64,000 nt of DNA from CAZYFH01 sp965249175 (GTDB taxonomy: Bacteria; Acidobacteriota; Vicinamibacteria; Vicinamibacterales; UBA8438), in assembly GCA_965249175.1 (NCBI GenBank), contig OZ252227.1, positions 6,014,001 through 6,078,000 on the forward strand, in the 5' to 3' direction. The notes below the pieces were generated by a model. The model did not search any database. It was not told where the DNA came from and saw nothing but the letters and a program-made list of their open reading frames with translations. Positions 51,665 through 60,992 of this stretch are shown piece after piece (within the stretch, counting starts at the first letter, position 1; each line of letters opens with the position of its first letter). The translations under genes were made by a program, and so were the position numbers.

Positions 51665-53001
51665 GCGACGTCGCCATCGCGGCTCGGGATGTCACCAAGC
51701 TCTACCGGCGCTACGCCTATCGGCGTCAGTTCTCGACGCTCAAGAGCGCCCTGCTCGGGGGGAGCCTCACCAGTGCGCTCAGTCCGGACGAAGTGTTTCA
51801 CGCGCTCAGCGGTGTCTCGCTCGAGGTGCCCGGCGGCACGACGCTCGGCGTCGTCGGGCGCAACGGATCCGGCAAGAGCACGCTACTCAAGGTGATCGCC
51901 GGGATCACCAAGCCGACCGAGGGCGAGGTCGCGGTCAACGGCCGGATCTCGGCGCTGATCGAGCTCGGCGCAGGGTTCCACCCGGAGATCTCGGGCCGCG
52001 AGAACGTGTTCATCAACGGCGTGATGCTCGGGTTGACGAAGCGGGAGATCGCACGTCGGTTCGACGAGATCGTGGCGTTCGCGGAGCTCGAGGAGTTCAT
52101 CGACGCGCCGGTCAAGACCTACTCGTCCGGGATGTATATGCGACTCGGTTTCGCGGTTGCCGTCCACGTCGATCCGGACGTCCTGCTTATCGACGAGGTG
52201 CTTGCCGTCGGCGACGAGGGGTTCAGCCTCAAGTGCCTTGACAAATTCGCCGAGTTCAAGCGACGTGGAAAAACCATCCTGCTGGTCACGCACGGTCTCG
52301 GAATGGTCGAGCGGTTCTGCGATGCGGCGGTCTGGCTCGATGCCGGCCGGGTCCGCGCACAGGGCGATCCGCGCCGGGTGGTACACGCGTACACGACGGA
52401 TGTGCAGGACGCGGAGGAGGCCGTGCTCGCCGCCGGCGACCGCAAGGTGCGTGAGGCGACGCGCACGCGGGGCGCGGCCGGCGAATCGGCCATCGTCGCC
52501 GACCAGCCCGTCACGACAGAGGAGCCCCCCGACGACATGTTTCTCGCGGCGACGGGTCGATGGGGGCCCGGCCCGGTACGGATCGATGAGGTCGTGCTCG
52601 AAGGGGAGGCGGGACCGTCGCATGTGTATCAGAGCGGCGACCCGCTGGTCATCCGGCTCGCGGTCAGCACGCCAGAGCCGGTGCGCGATTTCGTCTTCGG
52701 CGTCAGCATCTTCAACGCTGAAGGGGTCTGCTGCTACGGGACGAACACCCACATCGAAGAGCTCCGGTCCTCAGAGATGTCCGGGTCCGGAGAAGTGGTC
52801 TTCCGCATCGAGCGCCTCGAGCTGGTTGAAGGCACCTACAAGCTCGACGTCGCGGCACACACGCGAGACGGTGCGCAGTACGACTACCACCGCCTCCTCT
52901 ACACCTTCCGCGTGAAATCCCACACCAAGGATGCCGGCATCTATCGGCCACGCCATACGTGGTCGTTCAGCGAGCGCATCCGATTCGAGGGTCATGCTTA
53001 G
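51661..53001 (+). CDS. wzt: Polysaccharide ABC exporter ATPase with C-terminal carbohydrate-binding domain (Wzt-type)
   Basis: A 446-residue protein. The ATPase part (about 1-250) has Walker A GRNGSGKSTLLKV, signature TYSSGMYMRLGFAVAVHVDPDVLLIDEVLAVGDEG, and the switch histidine in LLVTHGLG. A linker leads to a beta-rich domain (about 300-440: VYQSGDPLVIRLAVSTPEPVRDFVFGVSIFNAEG) like Wzt C-terminal domains, which recognise the glycan end. This suggests export of a terminally modified O-antigen-like polymer. The GTG at 51661 overlaps the permease stop. Confidence 0.92.
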   Translation: MSDVAIAARDVTKLYRRYAYRRQFSTLKSALLGGSLTSALSPDEVFHALSGVSLEVPGGTTLGVVGRNGSGKSTLLKVIAGITKPTEGEVAVNGRISALIELGAGFHPEISGRENVFINGVMLGLTKREIARRFDEIVAFAELEEFIDAPVKTYSSGMYMRLGFAVAVHVDPDVLLIDEVLAVGDEGFSLKCLDKFAEFKRRGKTILLVTHGLGMVERFCDAAVWLDAGRVRAQGDPRRVVHAYTTDVQDAEEAVLAAGDRKVREATRTRGAAGESAIVADQPVTTEEPPDDMFLAATGRWGPGPVRIDEVVLEGEAGPSHVYQSGDPLVIRLAVSTPEPVRDFVFGVSIFNAEGVCCYGTNTHIEELRSSEMSGSGEVVFRIERLELVEGTYKLDVAAHTRDGAQYDYHRLLYTFRVKSHTKDAGIYRPRHTWSFSERIRFEGHA

Positions 53002-53052
53002 ATGGGGCTGCGCCCCAAGCCCCGCAACAACGAGAGCCCCACTCCGCGCTCG
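53001..53052 (+). repeat. GGGGC-hairpin repeat, intergenic copy
   Basis: GATGGGGCTGCGCCCCAAG, then CCCCGC, and after a short spacer GAGAGCCCCACTCCGCG. The same arrangement recurs at 56735-56805 inside the SurA-like gene. It starts at the stop codon of the Wzt gene and lies just upstream of mfd. The first part folds into GGGGC-TGC-GCCCC. Confidence 0.65.
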
Positions 53053-53092
53053 TGCTAACATCCACGGCCTCGTAGTGTAAGGCCGCTCGTTC

Positions 53093-56000
53093 GTGTCGTT
53101 TGCGACGACTTCGCTGACGCTCCAGGCGCTATTGAAATCGGCGGCGAGCCGCGCCGGTCTCGGGCTTGGTGCGCCCGGATCGGGGTCGATCAGCGGGTTG
53201 ACGCCGGCGGCGCAAGCGCTGGCCGTCGCGACGGTCGCGACCCAGACTCCCGTGCTGGTGGTCGTGCCGCGCGATGCCGACGTCGAGCGGATGACCTCCG
53301 ACGGTCGTTTCTTCGCGGCCGCCCTCGAGGGCCTCGCGCTCGCCGAGGTCGAGCGGCGCATCCTGCCGTTCCCTTCGCCCGAGGTCGATCCCTACCGCGG
53401 CATCGCACCACACCTGGACGTGGCCTCCGCGCGCGCGCGGGCCCTGGCTACGATGGCGCGGCGGAGCGCCGCGGTCATCGTGTCCTCGGCCGCCGCCGTC
53501 GCGCCACGGGTCAGCGCCCCCGACCGCTTGCGTCAAGCCACCGTCGAACTGCGTGCATCGCACACGATGTCACCAACCGAGCTTGCGGATCGGCTGGCCG
53601 ATGCGGGCTTCGCGCCGGCGGACCCGGTCGATGCCCACGGGCAGTTTTGCAGCCGCGGTGGGGTCGTCGACGTGTTTCCAGCTGGCGATCTCCATCCCAT
53701 TCGGGCGGAGTTCGCGGGCGACACGATCGAGTCGCTCCGCCGATTCGACTCGGCCACGCAGCGCTCGATAGCGACGCTGGACCAGGTGACCATCTTCCCG
53801 TTGCGGGAGCGGTTCGAGACTGACCCCCGCAGCGAAGGCGAGCGGTCATCGACCACGGACGACGTGCTCGACCGAAGTGCCACGCTGCTCGACTATGCGG
53901 CATGGGCGTCCGCCACCGTCATGGTGTCGGAACCGGCGGACACGACGGCCAGGAGCGCCCACGTCGACGAGCAGCTCCGCCGCAGCCACCACGACGCGGT
54001 TGCGCGGGGGGACGTGGCGGCTCCGCCCGATGAGATGCACGTCGAGCTCGATCAGATCACGACGTGGCTTGCGGGTGCCGCGGGTCTCGACACCCTCAGC
54101 ATTGCCGACGCGGACGCCGGCGGCGACAGTTCTCTGCGTCACGTCTCGTGCCAGCCCACCATCGAGTTCCGTGGCCGGCTCCGCGACTGGGTCGCCGAGG
54201 TGCGGCGTGGCCGCGAGCGCGGCGATACGCAGCTCTTCGTGGCGGCCACGGATGGGCGCGCCGAACGGATCGTCGAGTTGCTCGCCGAGGACGGGCTGGT
54301 CGGCGTGGCGCTCGATGGCGCGGCGGACACGCATACGGCGGCCGTGCTGGTGGTGACCGGTGCGCTCTCGCGAGGCTTCCGATTGCCCGACGCTGCGCTC
54401 CAGATCTACGCAGAGGCAGATCTGTTCGAGGAGGAGCACGGGGTCCGGCGGCAGCGGTCGATCACGCGGTCGTTTCTCTCGGATTTCCGCGACCTGAAGG
54501 TCGGCGACCACGTCGTCCATGTCGAGCACGGCATCGGCGCCTTCGTAGGATTGCGCCAGCTCGCGGTCAGCCAGGTCCGGACCGAGACCCCGCCCGAGTT
54601 CGTTGAGCTCCGGTACGCCGGCGGCGACAAGCTCTTCGTCCCGGTCGAGCAGCTGGACTTGCTGCAGAAGTACACCGGCGCTTCGCGGGCGGCGCTCGAT
54701 CGCCTCGGCGGCACGACGTGGGAGAAGGCCAAGACCCGCGTCCGCCGATCCATGCGCGACATGGCTGAGGAGCTCCTCAAGCTCTACGCGGCCCGGAAGG
54801 CGCTGCCTGGGCACGCGTTCGGCGCCGACACCCATTGGCAGCGGGAGTTCGACGGCGCCTTCGAGTACGAGCTCACCCCCGACCAGGCGTCCGCGATCGC
54901 AGAGATCAAGACGGACATGGAGTCACCGACCGCGATGGATCGGCTGCTCTGCGGCGATGTCGGATATGGCAAGACCGAGGTCGCCTTGCGGGCCGCCTTC
55001 AAGGCGGTGATGGATGGGAAGCAGGTCGCACTGCTCGCGCCGACGACGGTCCTCGCCTTTCAGCACTACAAGACGGTGTGCGAGCGGTTCCGCACGTTCC
55101 CGGTGCGAATCGAGATGGTGAGCCGTTTCCGAAGCAAGGCCGAACAAACCAAGATCCTCGACGAACTCACGGCGGGCAAGGTCGACGTGATCGTGGGCAC
55201 CCATCGGTTGCTGTCGAAGGACGTGCGGTTTCGTGACTTCGGCCTGCTCGTCGTGGACGAGGAGCAACGCTTTGGCGTGGCCCACAAGGAGCGGATCAAG
55301 CAGCTCCGGCACCGTGTGGACGTGCTGACCCTCACCGCGACGCCCATTCCACGCACCCTCAACATGTCGTTGGTCGGGATTCGAGACATGTCGGTGATCG
55401 AGACCCCACCGAAGGACCGCCTGGCGATTCAGACCAACGTCGTCCGGTTCGATGCCGACGTCATCACGCGTGCAATCCGGACCGAGCTCGACCGCCAGGG
55501 ACAGGTCTACGTCGTCCACAACCGGGTCGAATCGATCTACGCCGTGGCTGATCTCATCCGGCGACTCGTCCCGGAGGCACGGCTGGCCGTCGCGCACGGA
55601 CAGACGGCCGAACACCAGCTCGAGCGTGTGATGGTCGACTTCGTCGGGCACAAGCACGACATCCTGGTCGCGACGACGATCATCGAGAACGGGCTCGACA
55701 TCCCGAACGTGAACACCATCATCGTGAACCATGCCGAACGCTACGGCTTAGCCCAGTTGTATCAGCTGCGTGGCCGTGTCGGCCGCTCCGACCGGCGGGC
55801 CTACGCCTATCTCGTGGTGCCGGCCGACAACAGCTTGTCGGCTGTCGCCCGGCAGCGGCTCGCTGCAATCCGGGAGTTCAGCGACCTGGGGAGCGGCTTC
55901 CGCGTGGCGGCGCTCGATCTGGAAATCCGCGGGGCCGGCAACCTGCTGGGGGGCGAGCAGAGTGGCCATATCGAAGCGATCGGCTTCGACATGTACGTCA

Positions 56001-56635
56001 AGCTGCTCGAGCAGACCGTCCGTCAGCTCAAAGGGGAAGACACCGACGAGGACGCGCCGCGCGCGCGGGTCAATCTGGGCGTGGATCTGCGGATCGACGA
56101 GACATACATCGTCGAGACGAATCAGCGGCTGGCCGTCTACCGCAAGGTGGCCGCCGCCACCGATGAGACCCAGCTCGCGGCGACCCTTGATGAGTCGGTG
56201 GACCGCTATGGGCCGCTCCACCCCACGCTCCGGCACCTCGCCGAGTACGGTCGGATCCGCATACTGGCCGACCGAATCGGTGTCGAGACCCTCGACCGCG
56301 ACGGCTCGCAGCTCATTATCCGGTTCCGGACCGACGCGCCGCTCGATCCGGGCCGGTTGATCGCGCTGGTGCGGACCCGGTCCGACGTCACGCTCACCCC
56401 GCCCGGCGTGCTCCGGATCCATCTCGGAGCGCAGGGCGAAGCCACGGAGCGCGGGCGTGCCGGCGCGCGCCCGCGCACCTCGTGGTGGACCAGTCGGGCC
56501 ACCGCAGGTCGCGTCACGGAGGGGTTCACCAAGCAGGAGGTGCTCGCGGCCGCGAGCCCCCAGCTGGACGCCGGTTTGGCCTTCCTTTCGGAGGTGGGGG
56601 GCTGGTTGAGCGAGCTGGGCGCGTCCCGCACATGA
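53093..56635 (+). CDS. mfd: Transcription-repair coupling factor
   Basis: Mfd removes stalled RNA polymerase and recruits UvrA. The 1,180-residue protein has a UvrB-like N-terminal module (FPSPEVDPYRGIAPHLDVASARARAL; FCSRGGVVDVFPAGDLHPIRAEF) and the RNA polymerase-interacting domain near 460-500 (DHVVHVEHGIGAFVGLRQL). The translocase motor follows with Walker A near 620 (GDVGYGKTEVA), DEEQ box near 721 and TATPIPRTLNMSLVGIRDMS. The C-terminal D7 domain is present. It starts at GTG 53093. Confidence 0.96.
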   Translation: MSFATTSLTLQALLKSAASRAGLGLGAPGSGSISGLTPAAQALAVATVATQTPVLVVVPRDADVERMTSDGRFFAAALEGLALAEVERRILPFPSPEVDPYRGIAPHLDVASARARALATMARRSAAVIVSSAAAVAPRVSAPDRLRQATVELRASHTMSPTELADRLADAGFAPADPVDAHGQFCSRGGVVDVFPAGDLHPIRAEFAGDTIESLRRFDSATQRSIATLDQVTIFPLRERFETDPRSEGERSSTTDDVLDRSATLLDYAAWASATVMVSEPADTTARSAHVDEQLRRSHHDAVARGDVAAPPDEMHVELDQITTWLAGAAGLDTLSIADADAGGDSSLRHVSCQPTIEFRGRLRDWVAEVRRGRERGDTQLFVAATDGRAERIVELLAEDGLVGVALDGAADTHTAAVLVVTGALSRGFRLPDAALQIYAEADLFEEEHGVRRQRSITRSFLSDFRDLKVGDHVVHVEHGIGAFVGLRQLAVSQVRTETPPEFVELRYAGGDKLFVPVEQLDLLQKYTGASRAALDRLGGTTWEKAKTRVRRSMRDMAEELLKLYAARKALPGHAFGADTHWQREFDGAFEYELTPDQASAIAEIKTDMESPTAMDRLLCGDVGYGKTEVALRAAFKAVMDGKQVALLAPTTVLAFQHYKTVCERFRTFPVRIEMVSRFRSKAEQTKILDELTAGKVDVIVGTHRLLSKDVRFRDFGLLVVDEEQRFGVAHKERIKQLRHRVDVLTLTATPIPRTLNMSLVGIRDMSVIETPPKDRLAIQTNVVRFDADVITRAIRTELDRQGQVYVVHNRVESIYAVADLIRRLVPEARLAVAHGQTAEHQLERVMVDFVGHKHDILVATTIIENGLDIPNVNTIIVNHAERYGLAQLYQLRGRVGRSDRRAYAYLVVPADNSLSAVARQRLAAIREFSDLGSGFRVAALDLEIRGAGNLLGGEQSGHIEAIGFDMYVKLLEQTVRQLKGEDTDEDAPRARVNLGVDLRIDETYIVETNQRLAVYRKVAAATDETQLAATLDESVDRYGPLHPTLRHLAEYGRIRILADRIGVETLDRDGSQLIIRFRTDAPLDPGRLIALVRTRSDVTLTPPGVLRIHLGAQGEATERGRAGARPRTSWWTSRATAGRVTEGFTKQEVLAAASPQLDAGLAFLSEVGGWLSELGASRT

Positions 56636-56706
56636 GCGCTCTTGACACCAGGTCGGACGCGCTACACTAGAGTTGTAGGACGACAGTGAGACAGGAGCCA
56701 GCGAAC

Positions 56707-57924
56707 ATGCAGATTGTGCAGGCGACCAACCGTGGATGGGGCTTCGCCCCAAGTCCCCGCGACCGCTGCGCGGGGACCCCGAGTGCCCCGCTCCGCGGTC
56801 GCGAGGCGCGCTGTGCGCGCCTGACGACTCGGCGCGCCGCAATTGCCATCGGCGGTCTGAGCGTTCTCCTCGCGGCCGGTACCGCCGGCGCGCAGGCGCC
56901 CGAGTTCAGCGGCACCACGCCAGACACGGCGACCGGTCAGATCATCGAGCGAATTCTCGTCAAGGTCAATGGCGACATCATCACGCAGACCGAAATCGAG
57001 AACCGACAGATCACCGCGATGCGAGACCGGGGCTACCTGCCGAACAACGAGGCCGAGCTGCGCGAGGCGTTGATCGAAGTGACACCGGGAGTCATCACCA
57101 CCGCCGTCTCCGAGCTACTCATCGTGCAGCAGGGGCGCATGCTTGGCTATGCGCTCAGCGACGATCAGTTCGACGAGTTGGTCACGAACATCAAGGTGGA
57201 GAACAACCTGGAGGACGACGAGGAATTCGAGCAGGCGCTCGCGCAGGACAACGGCATGACACTCGGTGACCTACGGCAATTGCTCGAACGACAGATGCTC
57301 ATCCAGCAGGTTCAGCAGATCGAGGTGTTCCGGAAGGTGATTCTCACCGAGACGGAGGCACGCGAGTATTACAACGAGCATCTCGACGACTTCACCGAGG
57401 TCGCCACCATCACGCTGCGAGAGATCATGATCGCCGTTGCCGACGCGGGAGGGGGCATCAACGCCGCCGCCGATGACCAGGCGCTGGCGGCCGCCGGCGC
57501 GGCGCGGCAGCGCGTCCTCGACGGGGAGGAGTTCAGCATGGTGGCGGTCGCGGTCTCTGACTCTCCGTCGAAGGCAAACGGGGGCCTGATCGGCCCGCTG
57601 GAGTACGGGCTCGTCAACGAGGCGATCCAGAATGTCGTGGACGGGCTCGAGGTCGGCGACATCAGCGCGCCCATTCGCACGCCCGCCGGCTATCAGGTCC
57701 TGCAGCTGGAGGATCGCACTGATCCAACGCCGATTCCCTTCGACGACGTCAAGCGGGGCATCGGCGATACCGTGTTCAGCGATCGCCGTGTGCAGGAGTA
57801 CACACGCTTCCTCACCGAATTGCGTGACCAAGCGGACATCGAGTGGAAGGATGAACAGCTGCAGCACGCGTACGAGGAGTTCGAGCTGGAGCAACTGATC
57901 ACCGCCCCCGGAGCGGGCAACTGA
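56707..57924 (+). CDS. SurA-like periplasmic peptidyl-prolyl isomerase
   Basis: A 405-residue exported chaperone. After the signal peptide comes a SurA N-terminal helical region (ILVKVNGDIITQTEIENRQITAMRDRG) and a parvulin domain at about 240-335 (GEEFSMVAVAVSDSPSKANGGLIGPLEYG). The C-terminal helix is Glu/Gln rich. ATG 56707 is chosen because AGGAG lies 8 bp upstream. The N-region of the signal peptide is unusually long (about 45 residues) because a GGGGC-hairpin repeat (56735-56805) is read in frame; the hydrophobic core IAIGGLSVLLAAGTAGA follows. It probably helps outer-membrane protein folding. Confidence 0.88.
   Translation: MQIVQATNRGWGFAPSPRDRCAGTPSAPLRGREARCARLTTRRAAIAIGGLSVLLAAGTAGAQAPEFSGTTPDTATGQIIERILVKVNGDIITQTEIENRQITAMRDRGYLPNNEAELREALIEVTPGVITTAVSELLIVQQGRMLGYALSDDQFDELVTNIKVENNLEDDEEFEQALAQDNGMTLGDLRQLLERQMLIQQVQQIEVFRKVILTETEAREYYNEHLDDFTEVATITLREIMIAVADAGGGINAAADDQALAAAGAARQRVLDGEEFSMVAVAVSDSPSKANGGLIGPLEYGLVNEAIQNVVDGLEVGDISAPIRTPAGYQVLQLEDRTDPTPIPFDDVKRGIGDTVFSDRRVQEYTRFLTELRDQADIEWKDEQLQHAYEEFELEQLITAPGAGN
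56735..56805 (+). repeat. GGGGC-hairpin repeat read in frame in the signal-peptide region
   Basis: GATGGGGCTTCGCCCCAAG then TCCCCGC, with GAGTGCCCCGCTCCGCGGTCG at the far end. It shares both ends with the intergenic repeat at 53001-53052. It has a first hairpin GGGGC-TTC-GCCCC minus overlap (56738-56750) and a second with a perfect 9-bp stem GTCCCCGCG/CGCGGGGAC (56753-56777). Confidence 0.7.
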
Positions 57925-58448
57925 GCACGCCACAGGACCGAGAGCCAACCGATCACGCATCGAACGCCTGGTATGCGGTCTGGACGCGGTCGCGTCACGA
58001 GCAGGTCGTCCGGCAACAGCTCGATCGGCATCAGATCGAGGCGTTCCTCCCCACGATCACGCGCTGGAGCCGGTGGAAGGACCGGAAGAAGAGGGTCGAC
58101 TGGCCGCTGTTTCCAGGCTACTGCTTCGCGCGGTTCGACGCGCGGGCGCGGCTCAGGGTCCTCAAATGCTCCGGTGTGGTCAGCATCGTGTCGTTCGACG
58201 GCGAGATCGCACCGATCCCCACGCTCGAGATCGACGCCATCCGCCAGCTGATCGAAAGCGACCTCCAATACGATCCCTGTCCACTGATTCGCGAGGGGAT
58301 GATGGTCAAGGTCGTGCACGGACCGCTGCGCGGGGTTGCCGGTCGTCTGGTGCGGAAGGGCGCGCACGCGCGTCTCGTGCTGGCCGTGGATCTGATCGGC
58401 CAGGCAGTGAGCGTCGAGGTGGATGCCGCCGACGTGAAGGCGTACTAG
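57921..58448 (+). CDS. NusG/UpxY-family transcription elongation factor (probable CTG start)
   Basis: A protein of about 175 residues with an NGN domain (NAWYAVWTRSRHEQVVRQQLDRHQIEAFLP; FPGYCFARFD) and a C-terminal KOW motif (VKVVHGPLRGVAGRLVRK). The charged WSRWKDRKKRVDWPLFPGY segment fits UpxY/RfaH-like antiterminators rather than housekeeping NusG. No ATG, GTG or TTG occurs between an in-frame stop at 57852 and the conserved WYAVW. The CTG at 57921 overlaps the preceding TGA (CTGA) and is the best start. It may control a long exopolysaccharide operon. Confidence 0.82.
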   Translation: MSTPQDREPTDHASNAWYAVWTRSRHEQVVRQQLDRHQIEAFLPTITRWSRWKDRKKRVDWPLFPGYCFARFDARARLRVLKCSGVVSIVSFDGEIAPIPTLEIDAIRQLIESDLQYDPCPLIREGMMVKVVHGPLRGVAGRLVRKGAHARLVLAVDLIGQAVSVEVDAADVKAY

Positions 58449-58475
58449 CGAAGCCTGAAGCCCAGAGCACATCAG

Positions 58476-59537
58476 ATGCAGATTGGTTCCATCACCCTCG
58501 ATCCGCCATTCGCGATGGCGCCCATGGCCGGCATGACCGACACCGCGTTTCGGCGTCTCGTCAAGCGCCGCGGGGGCTGCGGCCTGGTCGTCACCGAGAT
58601 GGTGAGCTCCGAGGGGCTCGTGCGCGGTATCGACCGCACGCTGGACTATGCGGAGTACACCGAGGAGGAACGACCGGTCTCGATCCAGATCTTTGGCGGC
58701 GACGCGGGGAAAATGGCCGCGGCCGCGCAAGTGGTCGAGGCGATGGGCGCCGACATCGTCGACGTGAACATGGGTTGCCCGGTCCCCAAGATCGCCAAGC
58801 ACAACGCTGGCTGCAGCCTGATGCGCGAACCTGCGCACGCGGCGAGCGTCGTGCGCTCGATGACCGACGCCGTTCGCATTCCCGTCACCGTCAAGATGCG
58901 GGCTGGATGGGACGACGCGCACGTCAACGCGCCGTTGATGGCCCAGTTGATGGAGGACGCGGGCGCGGCGGCCGTTGCCGTCCACGGGCGTACGGCCAAG
59001 CAGTCCTATAGCGGACAGTCCGACTGGGGGTTGATCGCTGAGGTTGCGGCGGGGGTCGGGATCCCCGTGTTCGGCAGCGGCGACTGCGTGACCCCCGCGC
59101 AGGTGGTCGAACGGACGAGCGACACTGGCGTCGCCGGCGTCCTGGTCGGGCGCGGCGCGCTCCGCAACCCGTGGATTTTCCAGCAGGCGCAGGCGCTGGC
59201 GGCCGGCGAGCCCGAGCCGATGGTTCCGCTCGACGAGCGCGGGCGCTTTCTCCTCGAATACATCGACCTGCTCCTGCGTGAAGGCGTCGATGAATGCGAC
59301 GGGTTCCGCCACCGAGTGCCCCACTCGGCTCGCTCGGGATCGTCGCGGCCTGCCAGCAGTCGTCCCCGCTGGGTGGTCAACAAGCTCCGGGCGCTCGGCT
59401 CGTGGTACACGAAGGGGCTCACCGGTGGTTCGCAGCTACGGACCGCCATCAACCACGCGGCATCGGTCGACGAGCTGCGTGACATTATCGGCGCTTTCTT
59501 CTTCCAGCCGGCATCGGTCGAGGTTGTCGCAGTCTGA
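58476..59537 (+). CDS. dusB: tRNA-dihydrouridine synthase
   Basis: A 353-residue flavoprotein that reduces uridines in the tRNA D-loop. It has PPFAMAPMAGMTDTAFRRLVKRRGG, VDVNMGCPVPKIAKHNAGCSLMR with the catalytic cysteine, and HGRTAKQSYSGQSDW. Residues about 275-300 (HSARSGSSRPASSRPRW) are atypically Ser/Arg rich before the conserved NKLRALGSWYTKGL block, but the frame is continuous. The DusB subtype is chosen from overall similarity to the NifR3-type proteins. Confidence 0.92.
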   Translation: MQIGSITLDPPFAMAPMAGMTDTAFRRLVKRRGGCGLVVTEMVSSEGLVRGIDRTLDYAEYTEEERPVSIQIFGGDAGKMAAAAQVVEAMGADIVDVNMGCPVPKIAKHNAGCSLMREPAHAASVVRSMTDAVRIPVTVKMRAGWDDAHVNAPLMAQLMEDAGAAAVAVHGRTAKQSYSGQSDWGLIAEVAAGVGIPVFGSGDCVTPAQVVERTSDTGVAGVLVGRGALRNPWIFQQAQALAAGEPEPMVPLDERGRFLLEYIDLLLREGVDECDGFRHRVPHSARSGSSRPASSRPRWVVNKLRALGSWYTKGLTGGSQLRTAINHAASVDELRDIIGAFFFQPASVEVVAV

Positions 59538-59551
59538 TTCGCCCGGCGCGC

Positions 59552-60448
59552 TCAGGTCCCGGTCGGCCGCTCGCTCATCCGACAGGATTCGTCCCCCCAC
59601 TCGATCTCGACCGTGGTGTGCGCGAAGTCGTGGTCCTCGCACAACCCGCGCACCTGTTCTCGCAGCGAGAGCACCTCGTCCTTGCTCGTCTCGGCGTCGA
59701 CGACCAGATGTGTCGTGAGCACGTGATGCGCGCCGTCCATCGACCAGACCTGCGTGTGGTGCGTGGACTGCACGTGGTCCAGCGCGGCGAGCCTGCGCTC
59801 GATCGCCTCGAGGTCGACGTCGTCAGGGACTCCTTGGAGGAACAGCACCGTCGTGTCCCGCAGGTTGCGTACGACATTGTAGAGGATGAAGACGGTAATC
59901 ACGATCGACAGCGCCGGGTCGAGGATCGGGAGGTCGACGAACAGCAGTGTGATGGCGACGACGAGGACCGCGCTCCACCCGAGCACATCCTCCAGGAGGT
60001 GCCACGAGACGACGCGGGCGTTGAGCGACTTGCCGTGGCGCAGACGCAGCGCGGCGACCCCGTTGACCGCGACGCCGAGCACGGCAAACCCGACCATCCC
60101 GAGGGCGTCGGTCGGCTCGGGCTCCAGTAGCCGTGGGATCGCTTCGGAGAGGACGAAGGCCGAGCCGACGACGAGTGCGGCGGTGGTCGTCACCGCACCG
60201 AGCAGCGAGAAGCGACGGTAGCCATACGAGAAACGGTGGTCGCGGCCCCGCCGGGAATACCGATCGAGATACCACGCCAGACCGAGCGACAGGCTGTCCC
60301 CGAAGTCGTGCACGGCGTCGGACAGAATCGCGACGCTGTTCGTCCAGACGCCGCCGACGGCCGCGACGAGGGTGAAGCCGAGGTTGAGCAGGAAGGCCAG
60401 GCGCAGATCGCCGGTGGTCTCATGCGAATGGTCGTGGGAGTGGCCCAT
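59552..60448 (-). CDS. Cation diffusion facilitator (CzcD/ZnT-like) transporter
   Basis: A 298-residue heavy-metal/proton antiporter. A short His-rich start (MGHSHDHSH) precedes six predicted helices. Metal-site signatures are seen in SDAVHDFGDSLSLGLAWYL (helix II) and SWHLLEDVLGWSAVL (helix V). The cytoplasmic C-terminal domain carries HHTQVWSMDGAHHVLTTHLVV. Zn, Co or Cd are the likely substrates. It converges on dusB. Confidence 0.93.
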   Translation of the reverse strand: MGHSHDHSHETTGDLRLAFLLNLGFTLVAAVGGVWTNSVAILSDAVHDFGDSLSLGLAWYLDRYSRRGRDHRFSYGYRRFSLLGAVTTTAALVVGSAFVLSEAIPRLLEPEPTDALGMVGFAVLGVAVNGVAALRLRHGKSLNARVVSWHLLEDVLGWSAVLVVAITLLFVDLPILDPALSIVITVFILYNVVRNLRDTTVLFLQGVPDDVDLEAIERRLAALDHVQSTHHTQVWSMDGAHHVLTTHLVVDAETSKDEVLSLREQVRGLCEDHDFAHTTVEIEWGDESCRMSERPTGT

Positions 60449-60492
60449 GCAGGTTCCAGCGCCATTCTAGTCAACACACTAGGATCTTTGAC

Positions 60493-60990
60493 GTGCCACC
60501 GCGGCGAATCGACGATATCGACTGGGCCTCGTGGACGGCGGTCGATCCCGCGACGCTCGTCTTCGTGGTCCGCGGCGGGCAGATTCTGCTCATACGCAAG
60601 AAGCGCGGGCTGGGCGCGGGCAAGATCAACGGGCCGGGTGGCCGTGTCGAACCGGGCGAGTCATTCGACGCCTGCGCGGTCCGCGAGCTGCGTGAGGAGC
60701 TCGGCATTACGCCGGTCGATCTCGTCAAGCTGGGCGAGCACCAATTTCAGTTCGTCGACGGCTATTCGACGTTCGTGCACGTCTATCGCGCATCGGACCT
60801 CGAGGGGACACCGGTCGAGACCGACGAGGCCATACCGCTGTGGGTCGGCCTCGATGCGATTCCGTTCGATGAGATGTGGGAGGACGATCGCTACTGGCTG
60901 CCGCTTGTCATCGCCGGCACACGCTTCTCCGGGAGCTGGATTTTCGATGGCGATCGGATGCTCGACTATCGCCTGGATGTGCTCGGCTAA
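60493..60990 (+). CDS. Nudix hydrolase (MTH1-like)
   Basis: A 165-residue protein with a complete Nudix box: GRVEPGESFDACAVRELREELGI fits GX5EX7REUXEEXGU. The preceding IRKKRGLGAGKINGPGG and the later WEDDRYWLPLVIAGTRFSGSWIFDGDRMLDY resemble eukaryotic-type MTH1, which removes 8-oxo-dGTP. Starts at GTG 60493. A hairpin-core repeat begins right after its stop. Confidence 0.9.
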   Translation: MPPRRIDDIDWASWTAVDPATLVFVVRGGQILLIRKKRGLGAGKINGPGGRVEPGESFDACAVRELREELGITPVDLVKLGEHQFQFVDGYSTFVHVYRASDLEGTPVETDEAIPLWVGLDAIPFDEMWEDDRYWLPLVIAGTRFSGSWIFDGDRMLDYRLDVLG

Positions 60991-60992
60991 CC

